A DNA stretch of 64,000 nucleotides, taken from NCBI GenBank assembly GCA_025602915.1, contig JAHLJZ010000014.1, forward strand, positions 1-64,000, given 5' to 3'. The notes beneath the pieces were generated by a model, which was given only the letters and a program-made list of their open reading frames with translations, had not been told where the DNA came from and searched no databases. The position numbers and the translations under genes are program-made. Below, one piece after another: positions 47,511 through 60,492 of the stretch; the stretch's first letter is position 1, and every line of letters begins with the position of its first letter. Origin of the DNA: Paraphysoderma sedebokerense. Taxonomy: Eukaryota; Blastocladiomycota; Physodermatomycetes; Physodermatales; Physodermataceae.

Positions 47511-48014
47511 TCCTTACACTTTAGATATAAGATGCTTCAAAATACAATGGGTGAATATAAGGTGGATGGACGCAGAATCCACTTTCAATGCGTTGACGAG
47601 CAATGGACATTGGACGCGACTCATCCGTGCTGATTATACCAATATCTTTATTTACATCAAAATGTATGAAATTTGATATAAACTCTGTCGGGCCTTGTAC
47701 GCCGTCTCTTGATTCCGTCCTCCAAAAGTCTTGCCATCTTCCCGCTGCGCTTCCCTCTCATGATTGATCGCACGCCTACGAAGCTATAGCGCCTTAAACT
47801 TATCAAATAAATAAAGACTATGTCATACTGGCTTCTTTACTACATCATCTAGTGGCACGATGCTAGTCTGTAATATTATAGAGTAGCATCAATATAAAAG
47901 AAAGAGTTATTTCGGAGTTTTCGACCGTGTTGTGTTCATCTGCGAATTCAGCATTCCCTCTTCTCTACATTCCCCGTCCCAACTGTCCCATAAAGAACAA
48001 CAAAATCCACAGCC
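47511..48014. promoter_or_regulatory. Divergent intergenic region NPHP4 / SEC10
   Basis: About 500 bp between two genes transcribed away from each other, so it should contain both promoters. No clear TATA box or other motif was picked out. Confidence 0.4.
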
Positions 48015-51000
48015 ATGGCCGCTCCCTCTCCAAGGCCGCCCGCTGACAACCTTGTCAAGGAAATTGTCACTATCGACAAGTTTAGAGTCCCCAAATTCTC
48101 TTCCAAAGACTTCATCGAAAGCCTCTGCTATCGTCACCTTCAAACCGCAAAGTCGTCGCGACAAAAAGAATTCGACCCTAAACCTTTTATCCGTACATTC
48201 GAGTCATCCATCGAAGAATTAGTCAGGCTTCGCAAAAAAGTACAGCGGCAAATTGACGATTTGGAAGATGAAGCCGCCGCCATGCAAAAATCCCACAAGG
48301 CCAAATCAACGGATTTGAATAGAGCGTTCAAGGTAATAATTCAGACATTTGATACCATCCATTCACAATGTCAAAGCTCCGCTAACCTTATGTTTATTGA
48401 AGGACACATACAAGCAATTTGAGACCCTGGAGACTAGAATATCAGACGTCGGAAATACAGCGGTTCGAATTGGTGTGCCCTTCGCACTTACAAACTATCT
48501 TCAACCTGCAACCGTCAATAACTGGGTTTCATTCTTGAATTTAATATTACATAGGAGAACAGTTGGAAAACCTCGATAAAGAGAGGAAGAAATCTGCGGA
48601 GGCCCGAGAATTAACTATATACTTCATGGAATTCAATGAAGGCAAGACTGAGCGCTTGGAAAGACTGAAAGCCAATGGCGGTCCCGAAGGCAGACATAAG
48701 GAAGCTATAATCGCGAGACGATTGAATCAAATTGCCAAAGATGTGGATGTACCGGGAACAGAACAGGTATATGCAATGCGTACTCTTCTTCCTTTCAATA
48801 TTGCTAATTGCCATAACTCTTGCCAATGTATTTGGCGGTTTGAATACCATATGCATATAGGCTCGAGCAGCAATTGAAAAGTATTGTGAAGTTTTAGAAA
48901 CCGATTTACTTCGTAATTTCCAAGATGCCTATGAAACAAGCGATACTAATACCATGGCAGCTTGCGCAAGGATTCTGCATGATTTCAACGGCGGACAATC
49001 TTGCATCCAAGCTTATGTCAACCAACATGAATTCTTCACATCTCGCATATCAGGTAATGCATTATTGGCGTCAAGGTAAGCTCGCTGTCTCCAACCGTTG
49101 CGTTGTTTCGCCATCTCTATTCTTAACAAGCTCTTAACTTGGATCAATCATCGTCATCTAGCTCGGCTATCAATGATGAAATCCTGGATCCAAAATTGAT
49201 CACACTTTACGAAGACATACGGAACGTAATCAAAAGAGAGTGGGGAATCATATCAGTGGTTTTTCCGAATGCATCAAAGGTTTTGCAACTCTTTCTTCAA
49301 CGAATTTTCGCTCAATCGGTTGGTGCCATTTACTTTCGCTTTCCAATATTCGTCAGCTTCAAACTAAGTGACATCTGTATCCGCTGCCAGGTGCAAACGC
49401 TTTTGGAATCCATCCTCCGATTCGCTCTTGAAAAATCCAGTCTCACTTACCTCAGACTCTTAGCTCTTGCTCACCGAGCAACCGCTGACCTCGTTAAAGA
49501 CATTTCTGATTTTGATACCTATGAAATCAAATCAAAACAGCAAGCACACAACACTTCAGCTCTGTCTCCCCTATTCGGCGACAGTACGTCGAATAATTCC
49601 AGCGCGAGTTTAACAGTAACAGTTCAACGCTGTATGGATGAACTGTTCATGCCTTTCACTGAGAATAATCGGTACATAGAGAAAGAAAGCCAAAATCTGC
49701 AAGCAGGACTGGAAAATGCTCTGAATGGGTTTACTAACTATTACGTGCGTTTCCCAAATTCAATTTTTATTGTCGAGTTGAAATTGTACGCCTCTAATAC
49801 TTCAATTCAACTGCCATTAGCTCCAGCGAAAAGCATCTGCCAAGAAATCTACCATATTTTCAAAGCTGTCTTCTACCGCTTCTACAGGTTCTTCCTCAGG
49901 TGCAACACTCAAGTCACTGGTTCCTAACGCGGAAGACGAGGGTGGTTTATCGATGGAAATCATGGCAAATTGTTTAAAAATTCACGGTGAAAGTGTTAAA
50001 CGGTGCGTAGCCTTGAGCGGGCCTGGGGAACGGTATGTTTGAGTAGATTTCTCTTTCTAGTGCGATGCACTGGTAGCAGTTGTTTTAAAGGGCACTGACA
50101 CAGCGAAATATGATTGACTCGGCAGACCGAAAAATGTGGGAGTGCTTTTTGAAACTTTGCTCGAGGTTTTGAGAACAAAATTCATTGAAGTAGCATTAGA
50201 CTCGTGCGTGCTTGTCTTTCTTCTTTATCTCTAATGAATTATCTCTAATGACACTCAACAATAACTGGCATCCTCCGCTCCGTAAATACTTCAACCAGTG
50301 TCCTCGAAGACATATCCGGTCTTGATGGACGATCTGAGCCAGATCTTCGCCCCTTATGTATCGTCCAGCAAGTTAACACTGTTGTGCACTTGATCCAAGC
50401 CCATTTTCAAAATATAGTGGTTCCAATGATTTCCACTTCACCGACTGCTCATCGTGAAATTGTGATGAGCAAGAATTCTAAGATGTCCAAGTTAGAGGAG
50501 AAAACTAATTTAATTGTCCAAAAGATTGTAGATGGTTGTATTCGTTTATTTTCTCGTCTCTCTATTTCTACCACTTCTATGCGAGTCTTCAGCTAACCTC
50601 GGATTGCTCTCTTAGCTTCGACGACTTGGACTAGTAATATTTTGTCGAAACAGAAGAAAACTGATTTCAGGCCAAAAGAAGATAACCTTGAATTAACTAG
50701 TATAGCTACTCAGGTACTGTTTAATTCAGTTCTTCGCTTCTCCGAAAGCAGTTTCTGTAATCCTCCCTTTGTGTCTGCCCAAGTTTAACTTTCATATTTC
50801 GTGTTATCCATAATAGCCATGTACCCAAACAGTGGATTACCTCAAAAAAGTATATGCCAATGCAATCGTTTACTTGGACGGCAAAAATTTGGAATCATTT
50901 TTGACGGAAATAGGAGTCAACCTGCAAAATCTACTTTTGGAGCATTTCACTAAATTTCAAGTTTCCACGACGGGTGGGTTATTGGTTACAAAGTATTTTC

Positions 51001-51430
51001 GTTTCTTTTGACTCATCTCGGTGGATACGGACCCCTAATAGTCGATACACCCGTTTTTTCCAACAGAGATATTGCCAAATACACCGACATCATCAGTACC
51101 TTCAGCATTCCACTCCTCAATGACCGATTCTCTTTGATGCGAGAATTATCCAACCTTTTCATCGTCCGTCCCGAAAACTTGAAAACCCTGCTCGAGGAAA
51201 ATTATCTGTCACGTTGCGACAACGATTTCTTGAGAATGTATTTAAGTTGTAGGTTAGATTATAAAAGCGCCAGAATTGACGTTATGGTTGGTAGCAGAGT
51301 GAAAGAATTCGGTACAAGTGGGAACGCAGCGACTGGGAGTGGAAGTATTATAAGTGGAGGGGAGCTGAAGGGTAGTGCTTTAGGGAATGGACTGAGTCCG
51401 CGGGATGGAAGCGTATTTTCGTTATCATAA
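48015..51430 (+). CDS. SEC10: Exocyst complex component Sec10 (EXOC5)
   Basis: Subunit of the eight-protein exocyst that tethers secretory vesicles to the plasma membrane before fusion. The ATG at 48015 opens a protein with FSSKDFIESLCYRHL, a coiled-coil segment (LVRLRKKVQRQIDDLEDEAA), RRLNQIAKDVDVPGTEQ and AIEKYCEVLETDLLRNFQDA (split by an intron near 48765-48860). The family hallmark FNGGQSCIQAYVNQHEFF follows (about 48985-49038). Later exons carry RNVIKREWGIISVVFPNASKVLQ (read in parts), RFALEKSSLTYLRLLALAHR, RCMDELFMPFTENNRYIEKE and a C-terminal helical region with NDRFSLMRELSNLFIVRPENLKTLL (in parts). A Gly/Ser-rich tail ends at 51430. About ten short introns. It looks complete. Confidence 0.93.
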
Positions 51431-51960
51431 AGTCTTGTTGAATTGAAACTTTTATAGATAGTTGTCGACGATCTATCTTATTATTTAACTGACAAGGTGT
51501 AACAACGACGAGTTTAAAATTGTAAGGTATACCAAACATCCGACTCTGTTGTAAATATATATAAATATTCCTCCCAACAATCCCTGAATATTTGTTGAAG
51601 CTGCCACATTTGAAATTTTAATTGAGTAATGCAGTTCATAGATGTTCGGGACAAAATATCCAGAATCGTCTTTAAAAATTTCAAAATGATTCAAGGGTTT
51701 GGAAATCATACTGATCCATTTTCCGTCGAACCATTGACTTAAACTATGACAAGCTTTGAGGCATGGGCGAAGCCAAAGGGATGAAAGTTCGTTAATATTG
51801 TCTAGAAGTTTTGAAGTATGTAAATTATAGCAGCGCGCTGCTTAATTGTTTAGGACATAATTTCGTGCCGAACCACCGCGCCAGAAGCGTTTAAACATTG
51901 GCCACAAAAGCCGTTTTCGTTCGATCAACTAATATCGATAACCCTATCCTTCTCGCAGAA
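51431..51960. promoter_or_regulatory. Intergenic SEC10 / VPS36
   Basis: About 530 bp. The frame before the VPS36 ATG (51961) is open but has no upstream ATG. Nothing else recognised. Confidence 0.4.
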
Positions 51961-54096
51961 ATGTTACACTTCCAACCGGCTCAATTGACATCTACAAATC
52001 GGCCTGTTCTTCTTAGCGGCGTGGATGAAACGATTCAGGTTACCCAAGATGGTGTCGGCCTTTACGATGGGTACGCTTCTCATTTTCTGGATGACCACGT
52101 TCTTTATGGCCATTAACGAACATAAACATTGTGGGCCTCATGAACTGTTACCTTCTGTTTTGTTACATGCTAAAATGAATACCTTCGAAATAGCGAAACG
52201 AGATTGACAACTCATGAATCCGGGACATGTTATCTCACTACCCACAGACTTGTCTGGGTTGACTCGTCATTTACGCTTTCCAAACAAAATGGAATAAGTT
52301 TGGAATTGAAGTATATAACTGGAGTTGAGTCTTATGTATGTACCATTTGATCCCCGAATGTGTCGCTGGCTAGTTCCGCCATTATTCAACTGTTTGAGTG
52401 GCTACCTCTGGAATTACAAATTACGCTGTAAAATTTTAGCTTTTATTGACATGCACCATTTGCGTTGGCTTTTGTCCTGATTCCAGGCGGGATTTTTGAG
52501 ATCATCAGCCAAACTAAGAATTCATATATCGACATCTGCTCCCACTTCTGCATCGTCCGCTTTGATTTCTTCGCCACCCTTAAATTCCGTCAGCTCCGAT
52601 CCTTCTGCAGCGTTGTTCAGCCCATCGGCAAATTCCACCTCCTCTACATGGATATGTCATATTTGCAGTCACGAAAACAACTCCGCCGTTATGAATCCGT
52701 CGACATCACCTATAATAAAATGTCAGCTTTGTGGCGTGAAAAAGTTAGAGTCAGCGACAACCCCCCCTCAATCTCTTGCTGCCGCCTCTAAACCGCAACA
52801 AAATCAAATAACATGCCCCATTTGCACTTATCTTAATAATTCTTTGCGTACGAATTGTGATATGTGCTCAAGTAGGCTAACGCAAACTCCTAATGGGGTT
52901 GTGAATCAGACGAGGCAAGATATTGCCAACGATTCTGTGAAATACATTAAATTGAGTTTTAGAGGTGGAGGAATGTCAGCGGTTCACGCAGTCTTGAAGA
53001 CTTTGCTGGAAAAGAAGCCGTGGGAAGCCGAGGTTCGTCATCCTTTCCCTCAGCGTCTGAACTTTCTGCAATGTCTTCCTGAGACCATTATCCATGTCCT
53101 GACAATCATCGTCTCAGCCTTCTCGCGTTCTTTCACCGTCCTCAAATTCTGGCCCATTGATTGGCGGTATTAGTGGAATTATTAAAACTAGGGACGAAAC
53201 AAAAAGAGAAACTGAGGACACAATCGATACAGCATTCCAGGATTTGGATGCTCTAATGGAAAAGGCGGGTGAAATGGTCAAATTGGCTGAATCCATATCA
53301 GCAAAATTATCCACTAGTAACATCTCAAGCACGAGTGGCGGCCCTGATAATGGAGAGGAAGAAACAGAAGAAACAAAAGAATTCAAAAGTTATTTATTGT
53401 CCCTTGGTATTGCGTCCCCAGTTACAAGGTTTGTTTCGTGTGCTCGACATCTTCGGTTTTCCTATGCTCCTGTGTCGCTGATTTTTGTTCGTCAAACAGA
53501 TCATCCGCAGGTAACGTGTACCACAGGGAGCTATCGAAACAGCTGGCAGAGTTCTTGGAGAAAGTTCTAGACAGACACGGAGGGGTCATGTCTTTGGCCG
53601 ATATTTATTGCATGTTTAATCGGGCCCGGGGAACTGGTACGTTTAGCCTTATGTGCTGGGGTAATCGAGTAAGCGATCCAGTTATATTAACTATATTTTC
53701 TCCCTTGTAAAAGCACTCATTTCACCCTCTGATCTTATAACATGCATCAACTTGTTTCAGTCTCTGTCACTCCCATATACCTTGTATACATTTCCGACAA
53801 CGAAGTTTAAAGCCATTTTATCGCCTCGCTTTTCCGATACACAATTTATGTCACGCCTAATCAATTATCTCGTTCCTTCTTCCTCTGCCAGTGAAAAGAT
53901 TAAACCAACTATACAAAATTCAAAGTTTATCACAATCCTCGATTTATCAAAATATGAAAATACCAGTACAAGCATTGCGGAAGAGTTGTTGAAGATGGCA
54001 GAAGATAAGGGTATTTTATGTAGAGATGAGACAGTAGAACTTGGCGTGACATGGTGGTTAAATTTCATCGTCAAAGATGAGTGGTCAGAGTTCTGA
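51961..54096 (+). CDS. VPS36: ESCRT-II subunit Vps36 with NZF zinc fingers in its GLUE domain
   Basis: Vps36 joins Vps22 and Vps25 in ESCRT-II, which sorts ubiquitinated membrane proteins into endosomal vesicles. From ATG 51961: the GLUE domain starts with PVLLSGVDETIQVTQDGVGLYDG and continues after an intron with YLTTHRLVWVDS. Two zinc-finger stretches follow within the GLUE insert, each with four cysteines: WICHICSHEN...IKCQLCGV (about 52635-52740) and ITCPICTYLNNSLRTNCDMC (about 52808-52868). The domain then resumes (KYIKLSFRGGGM). Next are the linker GGISGIIKTRDE, a helix AFQDLDALMEKAGEMVKLA, then two winged-helix regions (SKQLAEFLEKVLDRHGGVMS; LLKMAEDKGILCRDE), stop at 54096. Yeast Vps36 has the same NZF insertion; the animal protein lacks it. 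Confidence 0.93.
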
Positions 54097-54309
54097 GCAC
54101 AAATAAATATGAAATATTTAACAAGCCGATAACATGCACACTGTACAATTGTTGAAGAACACCTCGCTTATATTTAAATTTTTCGCTTAATTAGCACAAA
54201 GAAGATCGTAATTGAAATTACATACAAGTGAATATTATACATGTGGAAAATAAAAAAAATCTTCTATCCTAGAAATAGTCTAAGTACGATCGCTCAATAT
54301 TAATCTACA

Positions 54310-56253
54310 TTAAAATATCATACGAATCGCATTTATAATACAAATCGCAATAAATAACTCAAAGGAGCTCCACGGATTATTCATGGGGTCGCTACCACTG
54401 GTATCTTCATCCCCGTTATTGGAATCGTAAAATTCGCCGAATCCGATTCCATTATTTCCACCATTCGGATTTTGCTCATCAACCGGTACAAATCCACCAA
54501 CGAGAGGAGGTTCATTTGACGTCCCGTTAGTGTTTGTATCCACAATATTATCTACCGACGTATTTGGATTGGGAGTGGCAAAAGGGATTGGTGTATGAGT
54601 CACCGAGACGAAGGAAATTTTCTCGACTCCATTTTCAACTATCACAGTGGGAACGGGTAGAATAGTGGCAACTTCTATCGAAGAAGAATGACTGATGGTT
54701 TGAAGGATAGGGACGATGGGTACGGTAGTCGTGCTTTGGTTGAATACGAGTACTTTTTGCGTTGGCGGAGGGATTGGTTGCGGAGTTGGAAGTTGCGCCT
54801 GAGGAATCGCCGCGACAGGATTAGGAGTCTCTAGCGGACTTTCAGGCTGAACCTTCAACTGATCCTGAGGTGTGTTCATGACTGCGACAGGATTCATCTG
54901 TAGTACATTAGCGTTTCCGCCAGCAACACTGCCAACCGCTGGGGAGGCCCCATCGGCTAAGATTTGATTCACGACGTTACTGTACCCGACAGCCTTGCCT
55001 TCTTTGTATATTATGAAGACGATGTGGACGTAGTTGCCTGCCTTCCAATGCGAATAGTGTTTCTTTGAGGTCGCAAGAGAGACGCTGAAAGCAGCTGGAT
55101 ATTTTGATTTGGCTACATCAAGGTCGGCCAATTTCGCATTCTGTGATGAATCGAGGATAACGCCTTTGATTTGCACTGATATGTCATTTGCATCTGGCAA
55201 CTGCAAACGTTGTGGGTTAAATATATCCCATACGACGGTAAATTTTGACGCTGTCCGAATAAAAAAGTATGGCGTCGTTAGGATTGGCGCAAGCACCGAG
55301 AAGCATCAATAGAAACAAACCTGATTCAACAACATTATTCAGCCTCATGATTCCTTGAAATCGCATAAACTTTGACTTTCCAGAACCAATATTACACAAC
55401 GAAAAATACTGACAAATCGTTCCAAGCGTGCTATTTCCAGGCGAGAGCCAAGGAGAACCCTCGATTCCTTCGAAGCTTGTAAAAGCGGTTTTAAGGATTG
55501 TAATTTTGCAAGAACCGAATGCTCCTAAACCCAGGAATTTCTTATGTGCTTTGCAAATTTCACGGACCTTGAATGTGATTGGTCCCTTCACTCGGGGTTC
55601 GTTCCGAATTAGGTTTTGTATCATTTCTTGCCCGTTAGCGCATCTGCGGATGAAGGTACAATGAGAAAGGGATACTTGGCGATGAAGGCTAGAGAGAGTA
55701 CTCACCTATCTCCAGATAAGACTACGAACGGACTTCGCAGATCAACTTTGATCTCATCGAATTTCCCTTTCAGTGATAATTTTCCGGTCCGTTGATTCAA
55801 GTCTGGTAAAACGTAACATCCTCTTTCAGTTTCTCTGACGTCAATATTTGGACCTTTCCTCGTTAGCAAAACAACGGACGGTCGACTCTGAGGGTTTGAG
55901 GTCGAGTTTCTGCTGAATAGCGTTGCGTTTGAAGCTGATGTAGTGTTGCTTGATTGTGTCAAGTTTTCTGTTGAATTGGCTTTGAGAGAACTCGAGGATG
56001 GAGTCATTGCGGAAGCGGAATTGTTAGACTGTGACGGCAAGATTGGAGAAGTGGCATTGGAAATTTTTAATGAAGGTGATGGGGAAGACGACTCTGAGGA
56101 ATGATTGCTACTGGAGGAGGAGGGGAAATTTGAATTTTCTGGTATGGTTGCGTTGGACGATGAATTTCCATGGTTGAGCTGGGCGGTTGAGCATGCGATG
56201 AGCAGAAGGAGGACGGTCAATTTGACGAGAGAGAATGGCCAGTGAGGAAGCAT
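54310..56253 (-). CDS. Ser/Asn-rich secreted protein, possibly GPI-anchored
   Basis: Family not recognised. The ATG at 56253 opens a signal peptide (LVKLTVLLLLIACSTAQ). Residues about 26-125 are Ser/Asn/Thr/Pro-rich with many N-glycosylation sequons. A Cys-containing region follows (GCYVLPDLNQRTGKLSLKG; RVKGPITFKVREICKAHKKF; GLGAFGSCKITILKTAF). After a small intron (near 55300-55385) comes a beta-rich segment, TVVWDIFNPQRLQLPDAND and HWKAGNYVHIVFIIYK, which recalls the short Ig-like domain of fungal wall proteins of the Kre9 kind. Then there is a Pro/Thr-rich stalk and a C-terminal hydrophobic tail (FELFIAICIINAIRMIF) after an NPWSS-like site, as in GPI signals. A cell-surface or wall role is likely; the rest is uncertain. 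Confidence 0.75.
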
Positions 56254-57272
56254 TCTGCCATATCATTTGACTGCAGGGATGAGGATAGATGCGGTGGAGG
56301 GAGGAAAGACAGAGGAATGTGGTCGAAGAGTCGAAACAATTTGAGTGCATGAGTGGGCATTAAGAGTGCGCGATCCGAAACAGCGAGGGACGCGTCCGCA
56401 CCGCTCCTCCCTCTCTCTGCGCGTCCCTCGTTTCACGCACTCCCCCCGAGGCCGCGCTCCCTCTCGTCTTTGGTGTCCCCCGTCCTGTTGTTCCAGCGCA
56501 CATTGTCTCTTTCTGATGGGATGTTTCATAACTTGATTGCGGCCCTGTGTGACTGCCATTTATCCGCTGATGAAATGAATTCCTCGCATGTGGATGGTGC
56601 TATCAGTAAAGAGAGTTCGGCTGTAGCTCACCATTCCCTTTGCACTCACACGTTTCAAATTCATTGGCAAGTGTCCCCAGATGACAAATGTTGAACAATT
56701 GTTAGCTGATCCATTGCTCTGCTCAATGCACGATATTATGCTGCTGATTCATCAGTTGAGCTATTAATCCATTACATTAATTCATTACATAGCACATGTG
56801 CGCACTGAATACTTGATCATTGTTTCATTGCATATTGGTTTTCGCAAATAACGCATGATATATAGAATAAAGAAGTGACTTGCATCACTGTCTTTATCTT
56901 TGTATTTTTTGATTGATCCAATCCTTGGCGCGAACTACTAAACAAAAATCTCGTGGGCTAGTTAAGATGAGATAGATGCTGATAATCAGAGATATGTAAC
57001 GAATATCTCGAACGCAACAGAGGCTATTGACGCCGACATATTGCCACTATACTTATATTTTGCCGGGCGACCCCATAATCTCTAGAAGAAGGACCCAATG
57101 TTGCAAGCGGTCCTCTTACGCCATTTATAGTATGCATTCGTCCAGGAAACTTCTGTGGCGTTCAGCTACTTGTTAATAGGGCACGTGACTGTTACTCCCT
57201 AGCAATAATCCCCATTTCCTTCTCATCCACACACACCAATTCAATTTCTGACACAAATTGCTTTTGTTAACG
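56254..57272. promoter_or_regulatory. Intergenic, divergent, about 1 kb; pyrimidine-rich tract
   Basis: Between the secreted-protein gene and TMA7. A C/T-rich, GC-richer tract covers about 56385-56480, unlike its AT-rich surroundings. Overlapping short frames there are by-products of that composition. The distal part is AT-rich. No gene, tRNA or repeat recognised. Confidence 0.45.
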
Positions 57273-57817
<545 letters not shown>

Positions 57818-58172
57818 TATCGTCATGCTCTAGTTTTAAACTTCCGTTGCGTGGATGCGTCAGTCGAAGTGGTGCGGGAATATTTATGTATCATATGGTG
57901 GCGTTTGTCCTATGGAGACATATCTGTATGGACATGATGAAATAAAAGTGTGGGATATTATTGTTGCTGATCATATATATATCATTTATGTTGTTTGTTA
58001 CATTTCCACGGTGGACTGAATGATCTCTTTGTCCAGGCCGTTGCCCTTTAAGGGCTGTTATTGTCAGCTCCCGAGCTTTCCCGGTGTGTGCTCTGGCTTT
58101 TTTTTTTTCAAAAACTTTGATTTCAATATCCCAATATAGGCCACATATTCTGTAACATATCCATACCTCATC
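57818..58172. other. Intergenic TMA7 / histidine ammonia-lyase
   Basis: About 350 bp, AT-rich, with a poly-T run near 58099-58109 and no gene recognised. Confidence 0.5.
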
Positions 58173-60298
58173 ATGCCACTATCGTTGGAAAACCCCTGTC
58201 TTTTCCTGATTGACGGAGAAACTCTCGTGCCTGAAGAGCTCGTCCTGCTAAGGTAACTTACACTAATGCGGCCCACTTTGATACATACATTAACACTGAT
58301 AAACGCTTTGTTTGCCATGAATTCAGCAAAGGAAGACATCAAATCGATTTATCGTCAGAGGCATGGGGGGTTAGTATGGTTTGCTTTTAATAGCTTGGTT
58401 CCCTACGCTAATTGCGAAACTGCCCATTCATTCGTGGGATCGCTCCTTTACTTCAGAGAATCTCAGCATCCCGCAATTTGGTTGATAAGTTAGCGAGCTC
58501 GAGGGACCCAATCTATGGAATCAATACAGGATTTGGCAACTTCGCTACTGTGTCAATCCCTGATGAGAAATTGTCGGAATTACAAGTTAACCTAATCATG
58601 TCGCATGCTGCGGGGGTTGGAAGGCCGTTATCATTGGAAAGGACAAGAATGCTCTTGGTTCTGCGTATAAATGTTCTAGCGAAAGGATATAGGTATGATC
58701 CTTTTGATTTCAGCGCTAAATTGAATCTCGCCTCACTCATGGGTTATAGTGGGATCCGCCCGGAGACGGTTAAGCAAATGCTTGATGCCTTTAATAAAGG
58801 CTGTCTATCGTTGATTCCTGAAAAAGGGACTGTGGGTGCTAGTGGAGATCTTGCGCCTTTATCTCACTTGGCTTTGGGGTTTGTCAATTCTATGAAATGT
58901 GACGAGTGATTTTCTTCGGAATTAACTCTCTACCACCTTTACCAGATTATTGGGCATGGGAAAAATGTGGGACCCAACTACCAAGAAGTTTGAAGATGCT
59001 GCACAGGTCTTGGAGCGTCATGACCTCTCTCCGATTCGACTTGGTCCGAAAGAAGGTTTAGCCATGATAAACGGAACCCAGTTCATTGCGTCCCTTGGAG
59101 CTGAAGCTCTTGCCAGGGCTCAATTGTTGGTGAAGCAAATTGATGTTGTTGGGGCATTGACTCTAGAAGCGCTTCAAGGTACACCTAAAGCCTTTGACCC
59201 AAGAATTCACCAGGCTAGGCCTCACAATGGGCAAATTCAATCGGCCTCCCGTATCCTATCTCTTCTCCGCTCAACCCCGGACTCCTTCTCCGAAATATGC
59301 TCCTCTCACGTATCTTGTAATCGAGTGCAAGATGCTTATACCCTTCGTTGTATGCCCCAAGTTCATGGTATCGCCAACGATACTGTTGATTTTGTGAGAG
59401 GTATTTTGACTACTGAAATGAATAGCGCTACAGACAATCCAATGGTGTTTTCAGAAACTGGGGAGGTAATAAGCGGTGGAAATTTCCATGGAGAATATCC
59501 GGTATGTTGTTGTATGGCTGGTCGGGTCTCATCGTCAACTTTCTTGGTTTCCTTACTTATAGTTTTCTCTCTATTTTGTTTGTCAAATTAGGCGAAAGCA
59601 CTTGACTATTTGTCCATCGGAATTTCTGAAATCGGTTCTATGTCAGAGCGCAGGATTGAACGGCTAATTAACCCAGTTCTTTCTGGATTGCCTGCCTTCC
59701 TCGTCCGTCAAGGCGGTCTTAACTCTGGATTTATGATTGCCCATTGTACCGCGGCCTCGTTAGTTAGTGAAAATAAAGTTTTATGCCACCCAAGTAGTGT
59801 TGATAGTATACCGACTTCGGCGGGCAAGGAAGACCATGTTTCGATGGGTGGAATGAGTGCGCGCAAGTGCTTAGAGGTCGTAGACAATGTAGAAAAAGTG
59901 CGTCATTCTATGGGTTGGAAGATTAACTTAAGCGACTTATTTATACTAATGCTTCCTATGTAGGTTGTGGCGATTGAATTATTAGCTGCTTGCCAAGGCC
60001 TGGAATTCCTTCGACCCCTACGGACTACACCCGCTTTAGAGAAAGTGTACGAACTGGTCAGAAGCGTAGCTTCTCCTTGGACTTCCGACCGATATATGGC
60101 TCCAGATATTGATGCTGTATGTACAATATACCCTTAACTCATCCAGATGATACGCTAATAAATTTATCATTCTTTTAGGTAACAAAGCTTTTCCGATCTG
60201 GTAAAATTTGGAATGCCGTAGCTCCTTTTTTAAGTGCTCAGGCTGTTGATATTGATGTTTATGCGGATATGCAAGCAGTCGATAGTGCTCCTAATTGA
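58173..60298 (+). CDS. HAL: Histidine ammonia-lyase (histidase), animal/protist-type
   Basis: Removes ammonia from histidine to give urocanate, the first step of histidine breakdown. Exons read: [25 protein letters not shown], then [40 protein letters not shown] and [16 protein letters not shown], where Ala-Ser-Gly forms the MIO cofactor (about 58835-58880). Next come [56 protein letters not shown] (across an intron near 59502-59592), [70 protein letters not shown] and [11 protein letters not shown]. Stop at 60296-60298. The SERRIERL and EDHVSMGG blocks point to histidase rather than phenylalanine ammonia-lyase. It looks complete, about 530 residues. The exact second intron boundary is unclear. 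Confidence 0.93.
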
Positions 60299-60492
60299 TA
60301 GATTGAAAGAGTTGACATCAATTATTGGTTGGTGTAATAAGAATATATTTATCAAGCAAGTTTATAAGAAAATACCTCTCCGATGCGCATTAAACTTAAA
60401 ATCCGAATACTACAGATTTATTTGTGAGATATTGTTACATTGGGTTCACCATATTGTACCATGTCACATTGCGTCAAGCACGGAATGAATGT

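Noticed and set aside
56345-56694. Plus-strand frames of 63 and 113 codons
   Set aside because: They overlap in two frames over a low-complexity C/T tract and resemble nothing known.
58173-60298. Phenylalanine ammonia-lyase
   Set aside because: Length and the SERRIERL and EDHVSMGG blocks fit histidase better.
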